From positions 1 to 64,000 of the forward strand of contig OOIN01000040.1 in assembly GCA_900323505.1 (NCBI GenBank): a stretch of 64,000 nt of DNA. Direction: 5' to 3'. This DNA comes from Ustilago trichophora (Eukaryota; Basidiomycota; Ustilaginomycetes; Ustilaginales; Ustilaginaceae). A program made the position numbers and the translations under genes. Positions within the stretch are counted from its first letter, which is position 1. The number at the start of each line of letters is the position of its first letter. Under the pieces are notes generated by a model. That model was not told the DNA's origin. It saw only the letters and a program-made list of their open reading frames with translations, and searched no databases. Of the stretch, positions 16,789 through 28,000 are shown one piece after another.

Positions 16789-19700
16789 ATGGAAATCGAC
16801 AAATCCGACTCAGGGCGCCACATCCGTTCAGCGTCCAGCAACAGCGGCCTTACGACATCCTCTCGGCAAGAGAATCAAATCGACCAGATTTTGTCCGACT
16901 TTCTTGCCCAAACGGAAATCGAACACAATGTCTTCCGTCTTAACCTCACAATTGCTTTCAACAAGTCTTCGCATCTCGAGGCCCGGTACTTTTCACTTGA
17001 TAGCTGCCTCAAGGCGCCTGTTTTCAAGTCGCTGGTCTCGACCCTCGGCCAAAGCGGTGACGATCTTCCCCTCAAATTCATCAACGACATCTTCCACACG
17101 TCCACCTCGCCCCGTGTCGTTCGCCCCTATAATTCGAATGCAGATATCATCCAAAAACTTGATAAGAAGCAATTCGACCGGGCAGACAATTTGCAGTGTC
17201 TCTTGACCCTCTTTCAATGCGCGTATCGTGCTGATGCCAGTCGTCAAACAGTCAACGTCGTGCGCACCACACCCACTGTAAACTTCAACGACCGATTCTA
17301 TGGTGATGGTCTACTCCTCCTCGAAAGCCACATTACGATTCATAATGACCTTTTCCACGTCCCTAGCGGAAACGTCCCCACCGGCCCTGTGCATACAGAC
17401 ATTGTCGGCACTAAGCAGCCAGCCAAGACCCCCGACATCGCACGCCACTACTACAGCAAGGTTCTGCCAATCATCCAGTCGTCCGGTTTCGGCAAGACCA
17501 GGACATGCGTCCAGTTAAGCACAAACTCGCCAGGCATGCTCGTGTGCCTTCGTTCAAACAGCACCGACAGTCCGTACCACGACTCTGATTATGTCTCGTT
17601 TCCCCCTCAAGACTCTAAGGTCTTTGAGTATTTTGCCAAGCACAACATCCATTACCCGGGAAACGAGAAACCCACTACTCAAGCTGCACATCAGGACTTC
17701 AACCTCGTGCACCTTGCCGTACTAGCCTGGCTCTCAGCATACTGTCGTGCTATCGCCTTCTACTTGGCATATCTCAAACAAATGTCTCCTACGTGCTTCT
17801 CCGCGCGCCGCACGTGCACATCCGACCCGCAACTCTGCTGGTCTACCGTTGTATTCCAGCTAGCCAATGCCATTCATACTTCAGACTTTATTCCGCATCG
17901 CTTATTCCGCGAGAGAGCCATGTGTCCAAACAACGATCTCGTCAAGATTTTCTCACACAACAGAGATCCCCCCGAATCCTTTGTTTCGCAGCAGCGACGT
18001 CAGCAGCAAAAGGAGCAAAAAGAGCCAAAGGAGCAAAACAAGCACAAGAAGCACAAGAAGCAAAAGAAGCAAGAGCAGCAAGAGCAGCGTGATCCGCCGC
18101 ACCTCTACTGCACTCAAAAGCTTCGTTCCCAGCTCCTCGAGCACATTTGCAAAGATGCGAAGCGCATCAACACGCAGATGCTCAAGGCGTATTCAGGACG
18201 CCTCTTTTACAAGGACCTCCTCCTCGACGCCATCTCAGACTTCCTTCGAGAGAATCTCCATTCTCTTGAAGACTCGACGCCCAAATTTGCCAACCAGCCC
18301 TTTTTCTTTTTGGCTCTCGACGAATGCGGGTCTATGGCCAACCTTCTCCCCGTCATACGTCGAGTATGGTTCCACGCTCTCCCAAGACGCACCTGGATTC
18401 TGCTCGTTGACACCAACTCGGACCTGGCCCCACTTGCAGGCAGGACCGCCCGCGAAGGCTCACGCCGCATGAACCCCGGTGGCACGCATCTGCTCACACA
18501 GCCCTTTTCGACAATGCCCTTGGACGTCAACTTCCCACCGGCCCATCGACGAGATGTCTTCGATCAGAAATGCAAGCTCACATTCAAGGAGCTCAACCAG
18601 ATGCTGCCACGCCTTGGCCGCCCTCTTTGGTACGACATCTCTTACCACCACGAAGACGGCACAATCAAGCCACGAGAGATCATCGGCAAGCTTGTCATTC
18701 CACATTGGATGTGGGATCATAGGGTGGATGTCATCGCAGATGAGAAGTCCGAGATGAACCAGAACCTCTTGGCCCTTGTTTCCAGGCGCATCAATCTTGA
18801 AATCACAAGGGGATCCAACATCGAGTCCTGGTATGCCTTTATTCAGAATCAAGTTGCGCAACATCTTCGCTTCGTGGGGCGTATTTTCACAACCTCGGAC
18901 GCCATCATTACCAACACGCCCAGTGAGCCGCCTCTCAGCGCTGCAGCGGCTTGGTTCTTTCGTGGCACGGTGGATGACACTCGCAAGAATTGGTCCATGG
19001 TCGTCCTCGCCCTTGCCCGCGCTAATGCTTCTACCGCACTCGACCTTGGAGCTAAGGGCGAACAGGGCATAGCCATCCTCTGTGCAATGGCAATCGACTT
19101 GGCGATATCTTCCACGTACTCAGCTGCTCTCGGGCGATCCTCCTTGCCCGTTGCCACCGCCTCCACTCAATACGAGGCCGTCTTTGGCTTGGTCTCTGTA
19201 CGTCAGTGGCTTCACTTCCTAATCGGAGATCGCGTGCATGATGTCTCAGGGAGTAGCGACCCGTATGTGCAAGACACCAATCCTACCGCTGAGCTGCCAG
19301 ATGCGTCTGCAGCCGAGAATGCCGACCCTATGGATGAAGATTCGGTCGAGGACGCTCTCGAAGAACCAATGACGGATTCCGCCGTCGGAAGCGAAGTAAC
19401 AGACGTTGTCAGCGATGAAGCGGCTCGTTCCCAAGACCCCGAACTGCCACCTATGGCGCCGGAGACATCGCATCGACTTCAAGACTTGTCGAGATGGAGC
19501 GATCGAGCCTATATCAACTTTAAGCATATTGTGCGTCTCGAGGAGCAACACGATGGAGGAACATCCATCAGCCAAGATCTTCTCGTTGAACTCTGGCTCC
19601 GTCACGCCGCCGCAGAAGGTATTGCCAACCAGCCTGCATGGGACTTGCTCATCCCGGTCTACATGTCAGCCGATGGAAAACCACCCGCAGCCGATGATAA

Positions 19701-20238
19701 ATTTGACAAGTACAAGCTCTCATATGTGGCAATTCAAGTCAAGAACCTGGTTGGAAGCCCCAGCCAAGCGGCTCTTCGGGCTCCAGTAGGCCCCAGACTG
19801 TCGCCTCAGGCGCCGCAGGAGTCTCTGGAGCTCTTTATCGACCTCAACGGCCACCATGACCCACTAGGCCATGCATACTCGCAGCGCCGACACCCTGCTC
19901 CAAAACCAGACGAGTCAAAGCAAGCGGCGAAGGACCGAAATTTACTTCGTCACCATATACTCATTTCTGGTCACAATGAGGTCACCTTTCCCAAAATCGG
20001 CAGACTCATTGGCATTGCCAAGGACAATTTTCCCCTTCTCTTTGGGCACGCCGACTCGCTTGACACGGCTGAATTTGATGAGAAGTTCTCGACTCACGTT
20101 CGTCGCCAATCCTCGATGGATCCGTGGATGGAAGCTCAGGTGCGAGTGACAGGAGCCCTTGTTGGGATCCGGCCTCTGACAAAAGCTTCAAAGACCAAGC
20201 GAAAGGCAAGGCTCCGCGCTGCCCATGCACCTGTGTGA
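16789..20238 (+). CDS. P-loop NTPase with PD-(D/E)XK nuclease-like C-terminus (complete copy)
   Basis: 1149 residues from an ATG in good context (ACCATGG). A P-loop-like motif IIQSSGFGKT lies at ~229-237 and Walker B FFFLALDE at ~505-512, with WILLVDT at ~536-542 as a likely sensor strand. A Lys/Gln/Glu-rich linker (400-433, KEQKEPKEQNKHKKHKKQ) splits the NTPase core, and an acidic low-complexity stretch lies at ~825-890. The C-terminal part has NQPAWDLLIPVY (~947-958) and VAIQVKN (~980-986), spaced like the D and QxK elements of restriction-endonuclease-fold enzymes. NTPase-REase fusions are known among Crinkler-type and other eukaryotic conflict proteins; assignment here rests on motif spacing only. 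There is no signal peptide. It has two relatives in the window, one truncated and one broken. Function is not established. Confidence 0.7.
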   Translation: MEIDKSDSGRHIRSASSNSGLTTSSRQENQIDQILSDFLAQTEIEHNVFRLNLTIAFNKSSHLEARYFSLDSCLKAPVFKSLVSTLGQSGDDLPLKFINDIFHTSTSPRVVRPYNSNADIIQKLDKKQFDRADNLQCLLTLFQCAYRADASRQTVNVVRTTPTVNFNDRFYGDGLLLLESHITIHNDLFHVPSGNVPTGPVHTDIVGTKQPAKTPDIARHYYSKVLPIIQSSGFGKTRTCVQLSTNSPGMLVCLRSNSTDSPYHDSDYVSFPPQDSKVFEYFAKHNIHYPGNEKPTTQAAHQDFNLVHLAVLAWLSAYCRAIAFYLAYLKQMSPTCFSARRTCTSDPQLCWSTVVFQLANAIHTSDFIPHRLFRERAMCPNNDLVKIFSHNRDPPESFVSQQRRQQQKEQKEPKEQNKHKKHKKQKKQEQQEQRDPPHLYCTQKLRSQLLEHICKDAKRINTQMLKAYSGRLFYKDLLLDAISDFLRENLHSLEDSTPKFANQPFFFLALDECGSMANLLPVIRRVWFHALPRRTWILLVDTNSDLAPLAGRTAREGSRRMNPGGTHLLTQPFSTMPLDVNFPPAHRRDVFDQKCKLTFKELNQMLPRLGRPLWYDISYHHEDGTIKPREIIGKLVIPHWMWDHRVDVIADEKSEMNQNLLALVSRRINLEITRGSNIESWYAFIQNQVAQHLRFVGRIFTTSDAIITNTPSEPPLSAAAAWFFRGTVDDTRKNWSMVVLALARANASTALDLGAKGEQGIAILCAMAIDLAISSTYSAALGRSSLPVATASTQYEAVFGLVSVRQWLHFLIGDRVHDVSGSSDPYVQDTNPTAELPDASAAENADPMDEDSVEDALEEPMTDSAVGSEVTDVVSDEAARSQDPELPPMAPETSHRLQDLSRWSDRAYINFKHIVRLEEQHDGGTSISQDLLVELWLRHAAAEGIANQPAWDLLIPVYMSADGKPPAADDKFDKYKLSYVAIQVKNLVGSPSQAALRAPVGPRLSPQAPQESLELFIDLNGHHDPLGHAYSQRRHPAPKPDESKQAAKDRNLLRHHILISGHNEVTFPKIGRLIGIAKDNFPLLFGHADSLDTAEFDEKFSTHVRRQSSMDPWMEAQVRVTGALVGIRPLTKASKTKRKARLRAAHAPV

Positions 20239-20582
20239 TTGAAAAGCTTCATCAACCGACTTGCTGGACCGGGCGTCATGGTCAGTTTTGTGTCCTCTGC
20301 CATGACCCAGATTTCTCGCAATCCCATCACATGTCTTGTGGTCCATCATGTCTCGAATGTAGTTTTAGTGAAAAGGCATGTATAACAAATGCGGCCTAAC
20401 AGTGCTCTTCATAATTCCGCTGCAAAGAAGAGTGTTGATGCGGCTGAAGAGGCGGGGGAAAGAGGCAGGAAGATTCAGAGATGAGTCGAGCGGGACGCAA
20501 GGAAGAGTTGACAAGGAATCAAAGAGGAGGACGTAGACAAGTCTATGCGTTCTTGACCACCAACACCACTGTTGTCCTCGCT
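20239..20582. other. Convergent 3' spacer
   Basis: About 340 bp between the stop codons of two convergent NTPase-family genes. No gene, no tandem repeat and no strong hairpin seen. Confidence 0.5.
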
Positions 20583-23500
20583 CTAGTCAGAGTCGACAAG
20601 GATTGTTGCCTCGTCGTCCTCCATATGATCATCCCGCCACTTCTTGCCATCCTCTGTGGTGGAAGGCAACGCTGGAATACTAGGTAAATTATGTTGCTTC
20701 AACATCTTGGCCAACCGCAGATAGGTTGCAGTCTGCGGATTTGTAAGAGTGCGAACGTAATCAGCATAATCGCTTTCGTAGTTCTGGGCACCCTTCTGAG
20801 GCAGCCCGAACAAACTAGGCACCTTACGCTGCACGTCATAATCGAGTTTGGCTAGAATTGGATAGGTACTATGGTTGAAACCTCCCACTTCGATGCGATA
20901 CTTGTGGGGTTCCGCACCCTTCCTTCTACTCTCGCTGGTCGGCAAGTATGCCCTGTGCGGCAGGGTTGTCCTGCCACAGAGATCAAGAAAAAGCTCAAGC
21001 GTGTTGAGCGAGGGTTTGCCTTCGGGCCAGCTTGCAAGAGAAGGGGCGAGTTCGGATGCCACCTTGGGCTTCTCTGCGCAGTTCTTGATCTGTATCGCAA
21101 CATAAGACAGGCGAGCAAGGGAAAAGATCTGGTCACCGATCGGCATGTCGTCGGACTGGTACGCAGGAATGACAAGGTCCCATCCTTTTTGATTAGACAC
21201 CCCCCGGATTGCAGCGTGCCGGAGCCAAAATTCTCCAAGTTGCTGTCGTGTCATCTTTGCCTCGGGTTGAATCTGTTCGGCAAGATTGGCAACGTGATTG
21301 AAATTCAGCCAATGCTGCTGCGTCCAAGTATCAAACTCGCCTGAGTCGGTACTGTCAATTGGACCCAGTAACTGATCCAACCAGTCCTTCACCGTCACAA
21401 CGCCCATCATTGCCGCATACTTGGGAGAATCGCCTGGCCGCAGTCGATCTGACAAGCTCCGAGCAACAGCAAAGCCCAAAGCCATACTGCAGATCAGCCG
21501 CGCGCCCTCCTCACCCTCTTCCCCGAGATTGAGCCCTATGGAAGTCCGAGCGGCCAGGATGGCCCGAAAGGCAAGGGACCACTTGATCGGAAGCTGTTCA
21601 TGAGGATATCGGAAGGACCATGCTGCGGCCACGCTTAATGCCGGCTCGCTGGGAACAAACGTCTCGACAACACCCGTGTCATCATGATAATGACACAGAT
21701 ATCGTAAATGTCACGAGACTTGGTCAGTCAGGAAAGACTGTCAATTTTGCATGGGCGAGATGAACGAGTGTTCCAGAGGGACCCTCTGCAACACGAGCGC
21801 CATCACGTTGGTGAAGAGCTCGGAGTGACGTTGCTCCAGTTCCTTCCGCAGATTGTCGCCCTCTTTTGTGTCGACCGGCCAGTCCCATGAGTCGGGCTTC
21901 ACCAACCTGTTCAAGACCCTCCGCCCTGCGACTATGGCCTCAGAATCATGGTACATCTCATCGTTCCACAGAGGCCTCCCCAATTTTGGTATCAATCTGT
22001 TGACATCGAGCATGGTGTACTCTTGATGCCGTACCTTGTGTCGCATGTTCCTCCGGTCCGCAAGAGTGAGGTTGATGTCCAGAGGCAGCTCGACGAAAGG
22101 TTGCGCTAGCCGCAAGTCTTGTCCAGGGTCCTACGAGCGGCAGCTACCGTATCGGGGCTGGCGACTGGAGCAAATTTGCTGTTGGTGTTCAAAAGCAGTA
22201 TCCAACTCCGCTCCGGCCTGGCGATCTTCCAAACTTGGCGAAGGAAAGGGAGCAAGTTGGCAAACCCTTCAAACTCGTCCAACGCCAAAAAGAAGAGCGT
22301 TTTGTTGCGAAGTGCCTCCGGAACCAGGCTCTCGAGCTTCCTCAAGGCAGGCTTGAGCGATCTCTTGACACTGTGATTTTCATCCCCAACAGTCTTCTTT
22401 CGATACTCGGATAGTCCAAGGGTTGCCTTTTCGCAGATACGCTCGAGCATGTTGGACCGAGCGCAAGGATGCAGTAATTGCTCCAAGGTCATGGCTGCAT
22501 CTTCTTCCGAGCCCACCTCGTTTCCTCCCTTGGTGGAAGCTGCAGGAGTACGACCCATGGCGCGATCCTTTGATCTGCTGGGCAACAATCCGTACGACGA
22601 CAGCTTCGAGTGCTTGCACGATGTCTCAGGCGGCTCGACACTGAGCTCCTTGAGGAAATCGTCCTTACGGTGCAGCGAGACGGCTAGCGCGTAGACCACG
22701 GTGGACCAGCAATTGGCGACAGTGTGCCGGGCGGCGTTGGCTACGCGGGTGCTGGTCCTCAGACCCGGAGCAGCGGCCCCTTGCACCATGCCACTTGGCT
22801 CTGATCCCTGCCAAGGGTCTTGAAAGCAGCCGGAGAGATGCATAAGAAGTGCTAGAACACGATGCAACTCGTCGCAATAACTTGACAAGAAGAAGGCCAT
22901 GGCGGCATGCAGTGCATCCAGATCTTCGTTGCTGCAGGCTTTAATACCCTTAGAGCAATGCTTGTTTTGATGTTGCTTAAAGTAGTTGAATACCTTCTCG
23001 TCCTGCGGCGGAAATGAGACGGTCGCGTTCTCGGCGGATGAGGGGCGCGTGCAGATGAGAATCCCAGGTTGATAGAAGCTCAGGGGTACGCACATTTTGG
23101 TCTTGCCAAAACCAGAAGACTGGATGATGGGAAGAACCTTGGTGTAGTGATAGTCGGGGTCGGGAGTATAGAGCGTTGTGGTCTTGGCTGTCGACGAAGA
23201 AGTTGTTGCGACAATGGCCGAGTTTTGATGCCTGGTCCCGCTTACGGATGTTGAAGCAACGGGGCTTGATCTCCCGGGTGTGTCTGTCACCCTTGACGGT
23301 CGTGGAGAGTCGACTTGTCTTTTGAGGGCCATCTTGGCGCTGGCGGTCGCGACACGGGTAGGTCGCTCTAAATACTGCTCCTCATCCGTTGTTGCTACCT
23401 TTCTCTTGATGCCAACAACCGCTCTTGTTGGCGGAGTCGAAGTAGCAGGGAGAGAGGTAAGCGATGTGGAAGCTGGATCAGACTTGTGCGAGACTTCGGG

Positions 23501-24112
23501 GCTGATTAGGGCAGCAGGACGGGAAGACCGGTGGCTGCTCTGCTCGTGCAGATCAATATGGGCCAAAAGCAGCTCCACGGCGTATCCGTTGAACTTGGTG
23601 GCGAAAGCGTTCCGAATATGGCGTACGGCTACGCTGGTCTCATCCGGCTCATCTTGGGTAGGAGAGGGCTCGTTCTTATGAGGGAGCGCAGATCTTATCA
23701 GGGTCAAAAAGCGCTCGTACTGATCCATTTGCTTCCATGCTGAAGGATCCTTGTAGAGGCGGTCCAAGTGGCGGTAGACTCTCTGAGTTGTCAGCTTGAG
23801 TCCTTGAAACAGGGACTTTAGCTCTTGATGAAGAACCTCGAAGAGATGCGAATGCGGTGATGAGGAATAAGAGTCGTGGATCCACTTCACCACGTCCTTA
23901 AACACACGACCTCCCAGCGCGTTGGCAAGCCGAGATTCGCGTTCTGTTTCTTTCAAGCGTCCCCACTCGTTAAAGAGTTGTGTGGCATCGCGCAAGCCTC
24001 GCACCACCAGATCGCTCTTCTCCTCCTCCTTGGACCGCATGCGCTCCTCCAAGTCCTTCTCCCAGGTCTCTGTCTGATGATCATCTAGCACCGACATACC
24101 GCTGCGTGACAT
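20583..24112 (-). pseudogene. Third NTPase/PD-(D/E)XK-like paralogue, broken
   Basis: It reads from an ATG at 24112 (MSRSGMSV...). It shows the family P-loop (IIQSSGFGKTKMC, ~23090-23130), Walker B (FFLALDE, ~22270) and WILLLNT, then loses frame. Homology moves to another frame near 22106-22125, consistent with a single-base indel. It then meets two in-frame TGA codons at 21741-21743 and 21711-21713, and finally runs on to the nuclease-like end (NQKGWDLVIPAY, VAIQIKN) and a stop at 20583. No fungal-size intron with consensus ends removes these lesions. The N-terminal ~200 residues are a charged helical region not shared with the complete copy. Extending the frame above 24112 gives hydrophobic sequence that is antisense to a + strand coding stretch, so that extension is not used. 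Most likely a recent pseudogene; assembly error is possible. Confidence 0.7.
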
Positions 24113-24353
24113 CTCAGCTGAGGAGCACCTCAGCCGCAAGAGAGATCCACGACCTTGTTGGTTATGTGGCCACTGGATATGGCGAGAAAAAAGCGCGGCA
24201 AAGGTCAACGCGAACGTAAGCAAATATGCTGGATGGGCCGAAGATGTCAGGCCAGATGGTGCTTTCTTTGATGAGATTGCTACGCAGAGCAAGTGGCTGC
24301 AGCGATACAAGCAGTGTGTACACCTACCTGGTAAGAGCACGATACAGAACACG

Positions 24354-24886
24354 ATGAGCCAGACCAAGGCTAACAACGCAGAGACCAGCCAGAAGTCGAC
24401 AAGAGCGCAGCGGATGGGAATCACCATTCTCAACCCTGCAACGTGGCCCAAAGACAAAAGGTTCTTCGGAATCGCAGCAGATCATATCGTTGTTTACGAG
24501 GACAACATGTCGAATTGCAAGTAAGTTCCCTTTTTATTTTTTATATCAGACACTTCCTTCACCGTTGCTCTTTCGCTGAATACTTTCTCCGTCTTTATTC
24601 ATCTCCACATGCTTGTGCCAGCTACACCCAGTACAAACAGAAAACGTCCTCCAATTCAGCTGGTACTCCCTTCCAACGCAGCTACATCTTTTACAATGTC
24701 GTTCCCAGCAACGCCGTCACAAAGGACAGTAGAAACTTCACCCTCGTCAAAGCCGCCGTCAACGGGCTCAACGTCAAAGCCGGGCTTTTCATCACCAACC
24801 TCGACATTGCCTCGACCGACGTCTTTGCTTCTTTCTCTAGCATCTCGCACCAATTTGTGAAATCCGTCGCTTCTCTCTCGAGCTGA
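24354..24886 (+). CDS. Small spliced gene or gene remnant of unknown function, 5' end undefined
   Basis: Minimal model: exon 24354-24520, intron 24521-24621 (donor GTAAGT, acceptor GTGCCAG, 101 nt), exon 24622-24886; 143 residues. The join keeps the frame and gives NMSNC followed by YTQYKQK. The same frame is open without an ATG back to about 24080 and encodes protein-like sequence (WAEDVRPDGAFFDEIA), so the true gene probably starts upstream. A further possible intron lies at 24331-24381 (GTAAGA, CTAAC branch, CGCAG, 51 nt), which would remove the ATG at 24354 and require an earlier start. No family recognised and no signal peptide in the visible part. Its 5' part lies close to the start of the pseudogene on the other strand, so it may have been truncated there. 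Confidence 0.45.
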
Positions 24887-25004
24887 ATCTAACTTCACGT
24901 CATCCTCGCATTCACCGCGGCTGTGGTGGGTGCTTCCGTCTGTTTGGTTACGTATGGTTACAATTGACTAGAGTGACGAGGTGCTGCTGGAAAAAGTACA
25001 AGGG

Positions 25005-28000
25005 CTAGCGGTCAAAAATTAGCGATCGGCGAGGCGGCAACGTCGGTGCGGGCACCACCAACGCTGGCATACCCGTACCTACCGTTTGTGCAGGGTTACC
25101 CATGATGATGCTTTCACTCACACCGAGCACCTCGTCCTTCTTACCGAACAATGCGGCGTCGAACAGATGGTCAGTCGTCTTTTCGAAACTGGCCAACATG
25201 AGTACGCTGTCCTTCATCTTGGCCACACCGAATCGGGTGATACCTAGCACCTCGCCCTTGTACGTCATGGTATCCGCCAACAGCATAATGTGACGCGGGT
25301 CGATCGACATTCCGTGCGCGCTCATCGTGTGTTCGATTTCGCGGTAGACGGATGTGCGCGCAGCTTCGATACCGAGTACGGTCTGCATCTCCATCACATG
25401 GTTCGTGTGTGTCTGTGTGCCAATGACACCTTCCGTGGTCATGACCTTCAGCAGACCGTAGCCTTCGACAAGCAGCTTGCGTGTGCCCTTTTCGTCCGAG
25501 ATGACCGCACGCGTTGCTTGCGGGATACCCTTGACCACAATCGATGGCAGGGCACGCTTGAGCGCTTTGAGGTTGTAGTACACATCGTTCTCCTTGTCGA
25601 TTCCCTCGGGAGGCACATAGATGCGGATGCGGTTCTTCTTGGGGACCACCATGACGCGCTCTTCCTTGATCTTGAGCTTGGGCGCGTTAACAATGGCCCA
25701 CTTAATGTCGTTGAGCGTAATTTCGAGCTGCAGCTTTTGGATCGCTTCCATGTCAATGTGCACTCCCAAGTAGGTGTACTGTGCCGCCCAGGCTTCTTCG
25801 ATGACCGAAGCAATGTCGCCAAGATACGTCTTCTCGATTCGGCCCTTGACGATTCGTGCTGCGCGCTCCGACTTTTCCGAGACCAACTTGGCTTCGATGA
25901 TGGGCGTGTTGATGACCTTGGCAGCGTTGATGATTTCCTTGATACGCGGTACACCAAGAGTGACGTTCATCGACGCGACACCGGCGAAATGGAAAGTCTT
26001 GAGCGTCATCTGCGTGCCTGGCTCTCCGATCGACTGCGCGCCGACGGCACCGACAGCGGAACCGGGCTCGATCTTGGCCTTCATGTACTTGATGTAGCAC
26101 TGGTTGAGGAACTCGACGATGGCCACCTTCTTGATCTTGGTCTTGTTGTTGACAATTGCCCACTGGTCTCGGTCAGCGCCGATCGACAGGTCCGTCTCCT
26201 CGTCCCAGTGCTCTTCGCGTTCCTCGGCGCCATACATACCGAACGCCTCGCGCGTCCTGACGGCACGCTTAAACACGTTCTCGCTGAGAAACTCGTGCAC
26301 CGAGTCGCGATACTTTTCAGTGCAGGTGTTGACGAATCGGTCGCTGTTGAGTTCGCGATTGACCACCTCCATGATCTCGTAAGGGTACAGACCGCGGCCA
26401 GGGATATGATGTGTGATCGCCAGACAGTGTCGCCACAATCGGAAGGGCTCGATCGGCATGGCGTTGCCCTCAAGCTCGGCTGGGTCGAGACCGTCGTCTC
26501 CATAGACGAATTGGACCACACCGCCGACCGAGTTGCGGACACTGAGATCGTAATGCGTCGAGAGATCCTCTAGCGCCTTCATGAGACGACGCTGCATGTA
26601 ACCCGTCTCGGCGGTCTTGACTGCAGTGTCGACCAGGCCCTCTCGACCCGAGATGGCGTGGAAGAGGAACTCTGTGGGTGTGAGACCACTGAAGAAAGAG
26701 TTGCGCACAAAACCCTTGGAGGGCGGATCCTTGGACTTTTTGGGAAAGTGTGGCAGCGATCGGTCCTGGAAACCGTTGGGCACACGAGAACCAGCGATAA
26801 TCTGCTGACCTACACAGGCAACCATCTGGGCCACGTTGATCTTGGAACCTTTGGAACCACATACAGCCATGACCAGAGGTGCGTTGTGTCGGCTGAGTTC
26901 TGTCATGCAGATCTCACCAACGTCGCTACGAACGCCGGAGAGCACACCAGAGATCATGTTTTCGAGCGTCTGCTCCTGGTCACATCCTGGAAGGTTCTCG
27001 AGCTTGCCGTGCTTGGCCTTTTCGATCAGATCGAGACACTCGGCGTATGCAGCCTCGACCTTGGCGTCCTTGTTCTTGCGCAGCATGGGACCTGGAATGA
27101 CATCGTTGATGCCGAGGGAGAAGCCCTGGTTGGCGAGCCAACGAGCACAAGTCTTTGCAAGTCGGTTCATGGCGGTGATGGCTGCATCTGGACCGTAGTC
27201 GCGCAGCATCACACCGAATACCGAGTTCTTCTTACCGTCACCGACAGTCGACTTGTCAAAGACACCGCACATAACCTCGCTGTTGACGATGACGAGCCAT
27301 CCATCGTTGGGCGACATGTCCTTGGGGTGACCGCCGGTCGGCTTCTCGAAAGTTCGACATTGCGCCTCGAGGTTGACGAGATGAGGGCTCTTGTGGTTGG
27401 GTCGGATGAGACATGACATGACCTGCTTGCCTGTCCAAAGTCGGACGGGCTTCATGATAGCAGGCGGAGGGATGTCGATCTGGAGATCTGCATCAGCAAA
27501 GTAACTGCAGACCTGGGAAAATTGCGCTCGGTCGAAGAAGCGGTCGCGCTTGGAGATGAGGTAGGAGGCAGTGATGAAATCCTGAATGGCAGCAATGATG
27601 GGCTCTCCGTTTCGCGGTGTGACCAAGTTGTGCTTGACACCCATCAGGATGGTGGCTTCTGTTCTGGCCTCTTCCGTCTGAGGGACGTGCATATTCATCT
27701 CGTCGCCGTCGAAATCGGCATTGTAAGGGTTACAAGCACATTCGTTGAGTCGGAAGGTACGCCATGGTCGGATCTTGGCTCTGTGTGACATGATGGAGAG
27801 CTTGTGGAGAGAGGGCTGTCGGTTGAAGAGGACAATGTCACCGTCTCGTATGTGACGCTCTACAATGTCACCGACGCGCAGTTTCTGTGCAAGCTCCTCG
27901 CGCATTCCAGGAAACTTGAGGAAACGCTTGAATCCAGTCTTGCCATCCATGAGATAGTTGGCACCTGGATGGACATCTGTACCGTTGCGGACTGCCTGGC

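Noticed and set aside
24113..24457. Hydrophobic N-terminal extension of the third NTPase copy
   Set aside because: Its membrane-like sequence is antisense to a protein-like + strand frame; the ATG at 24112 starts a charged helical region more in keeping with a soluble protein.
25290..26573. Long + strand open frame (427 codons)
   Set aside because: Antisense to RPC1, no domain, and codon pattern mirrors the conserved polymerase frame.
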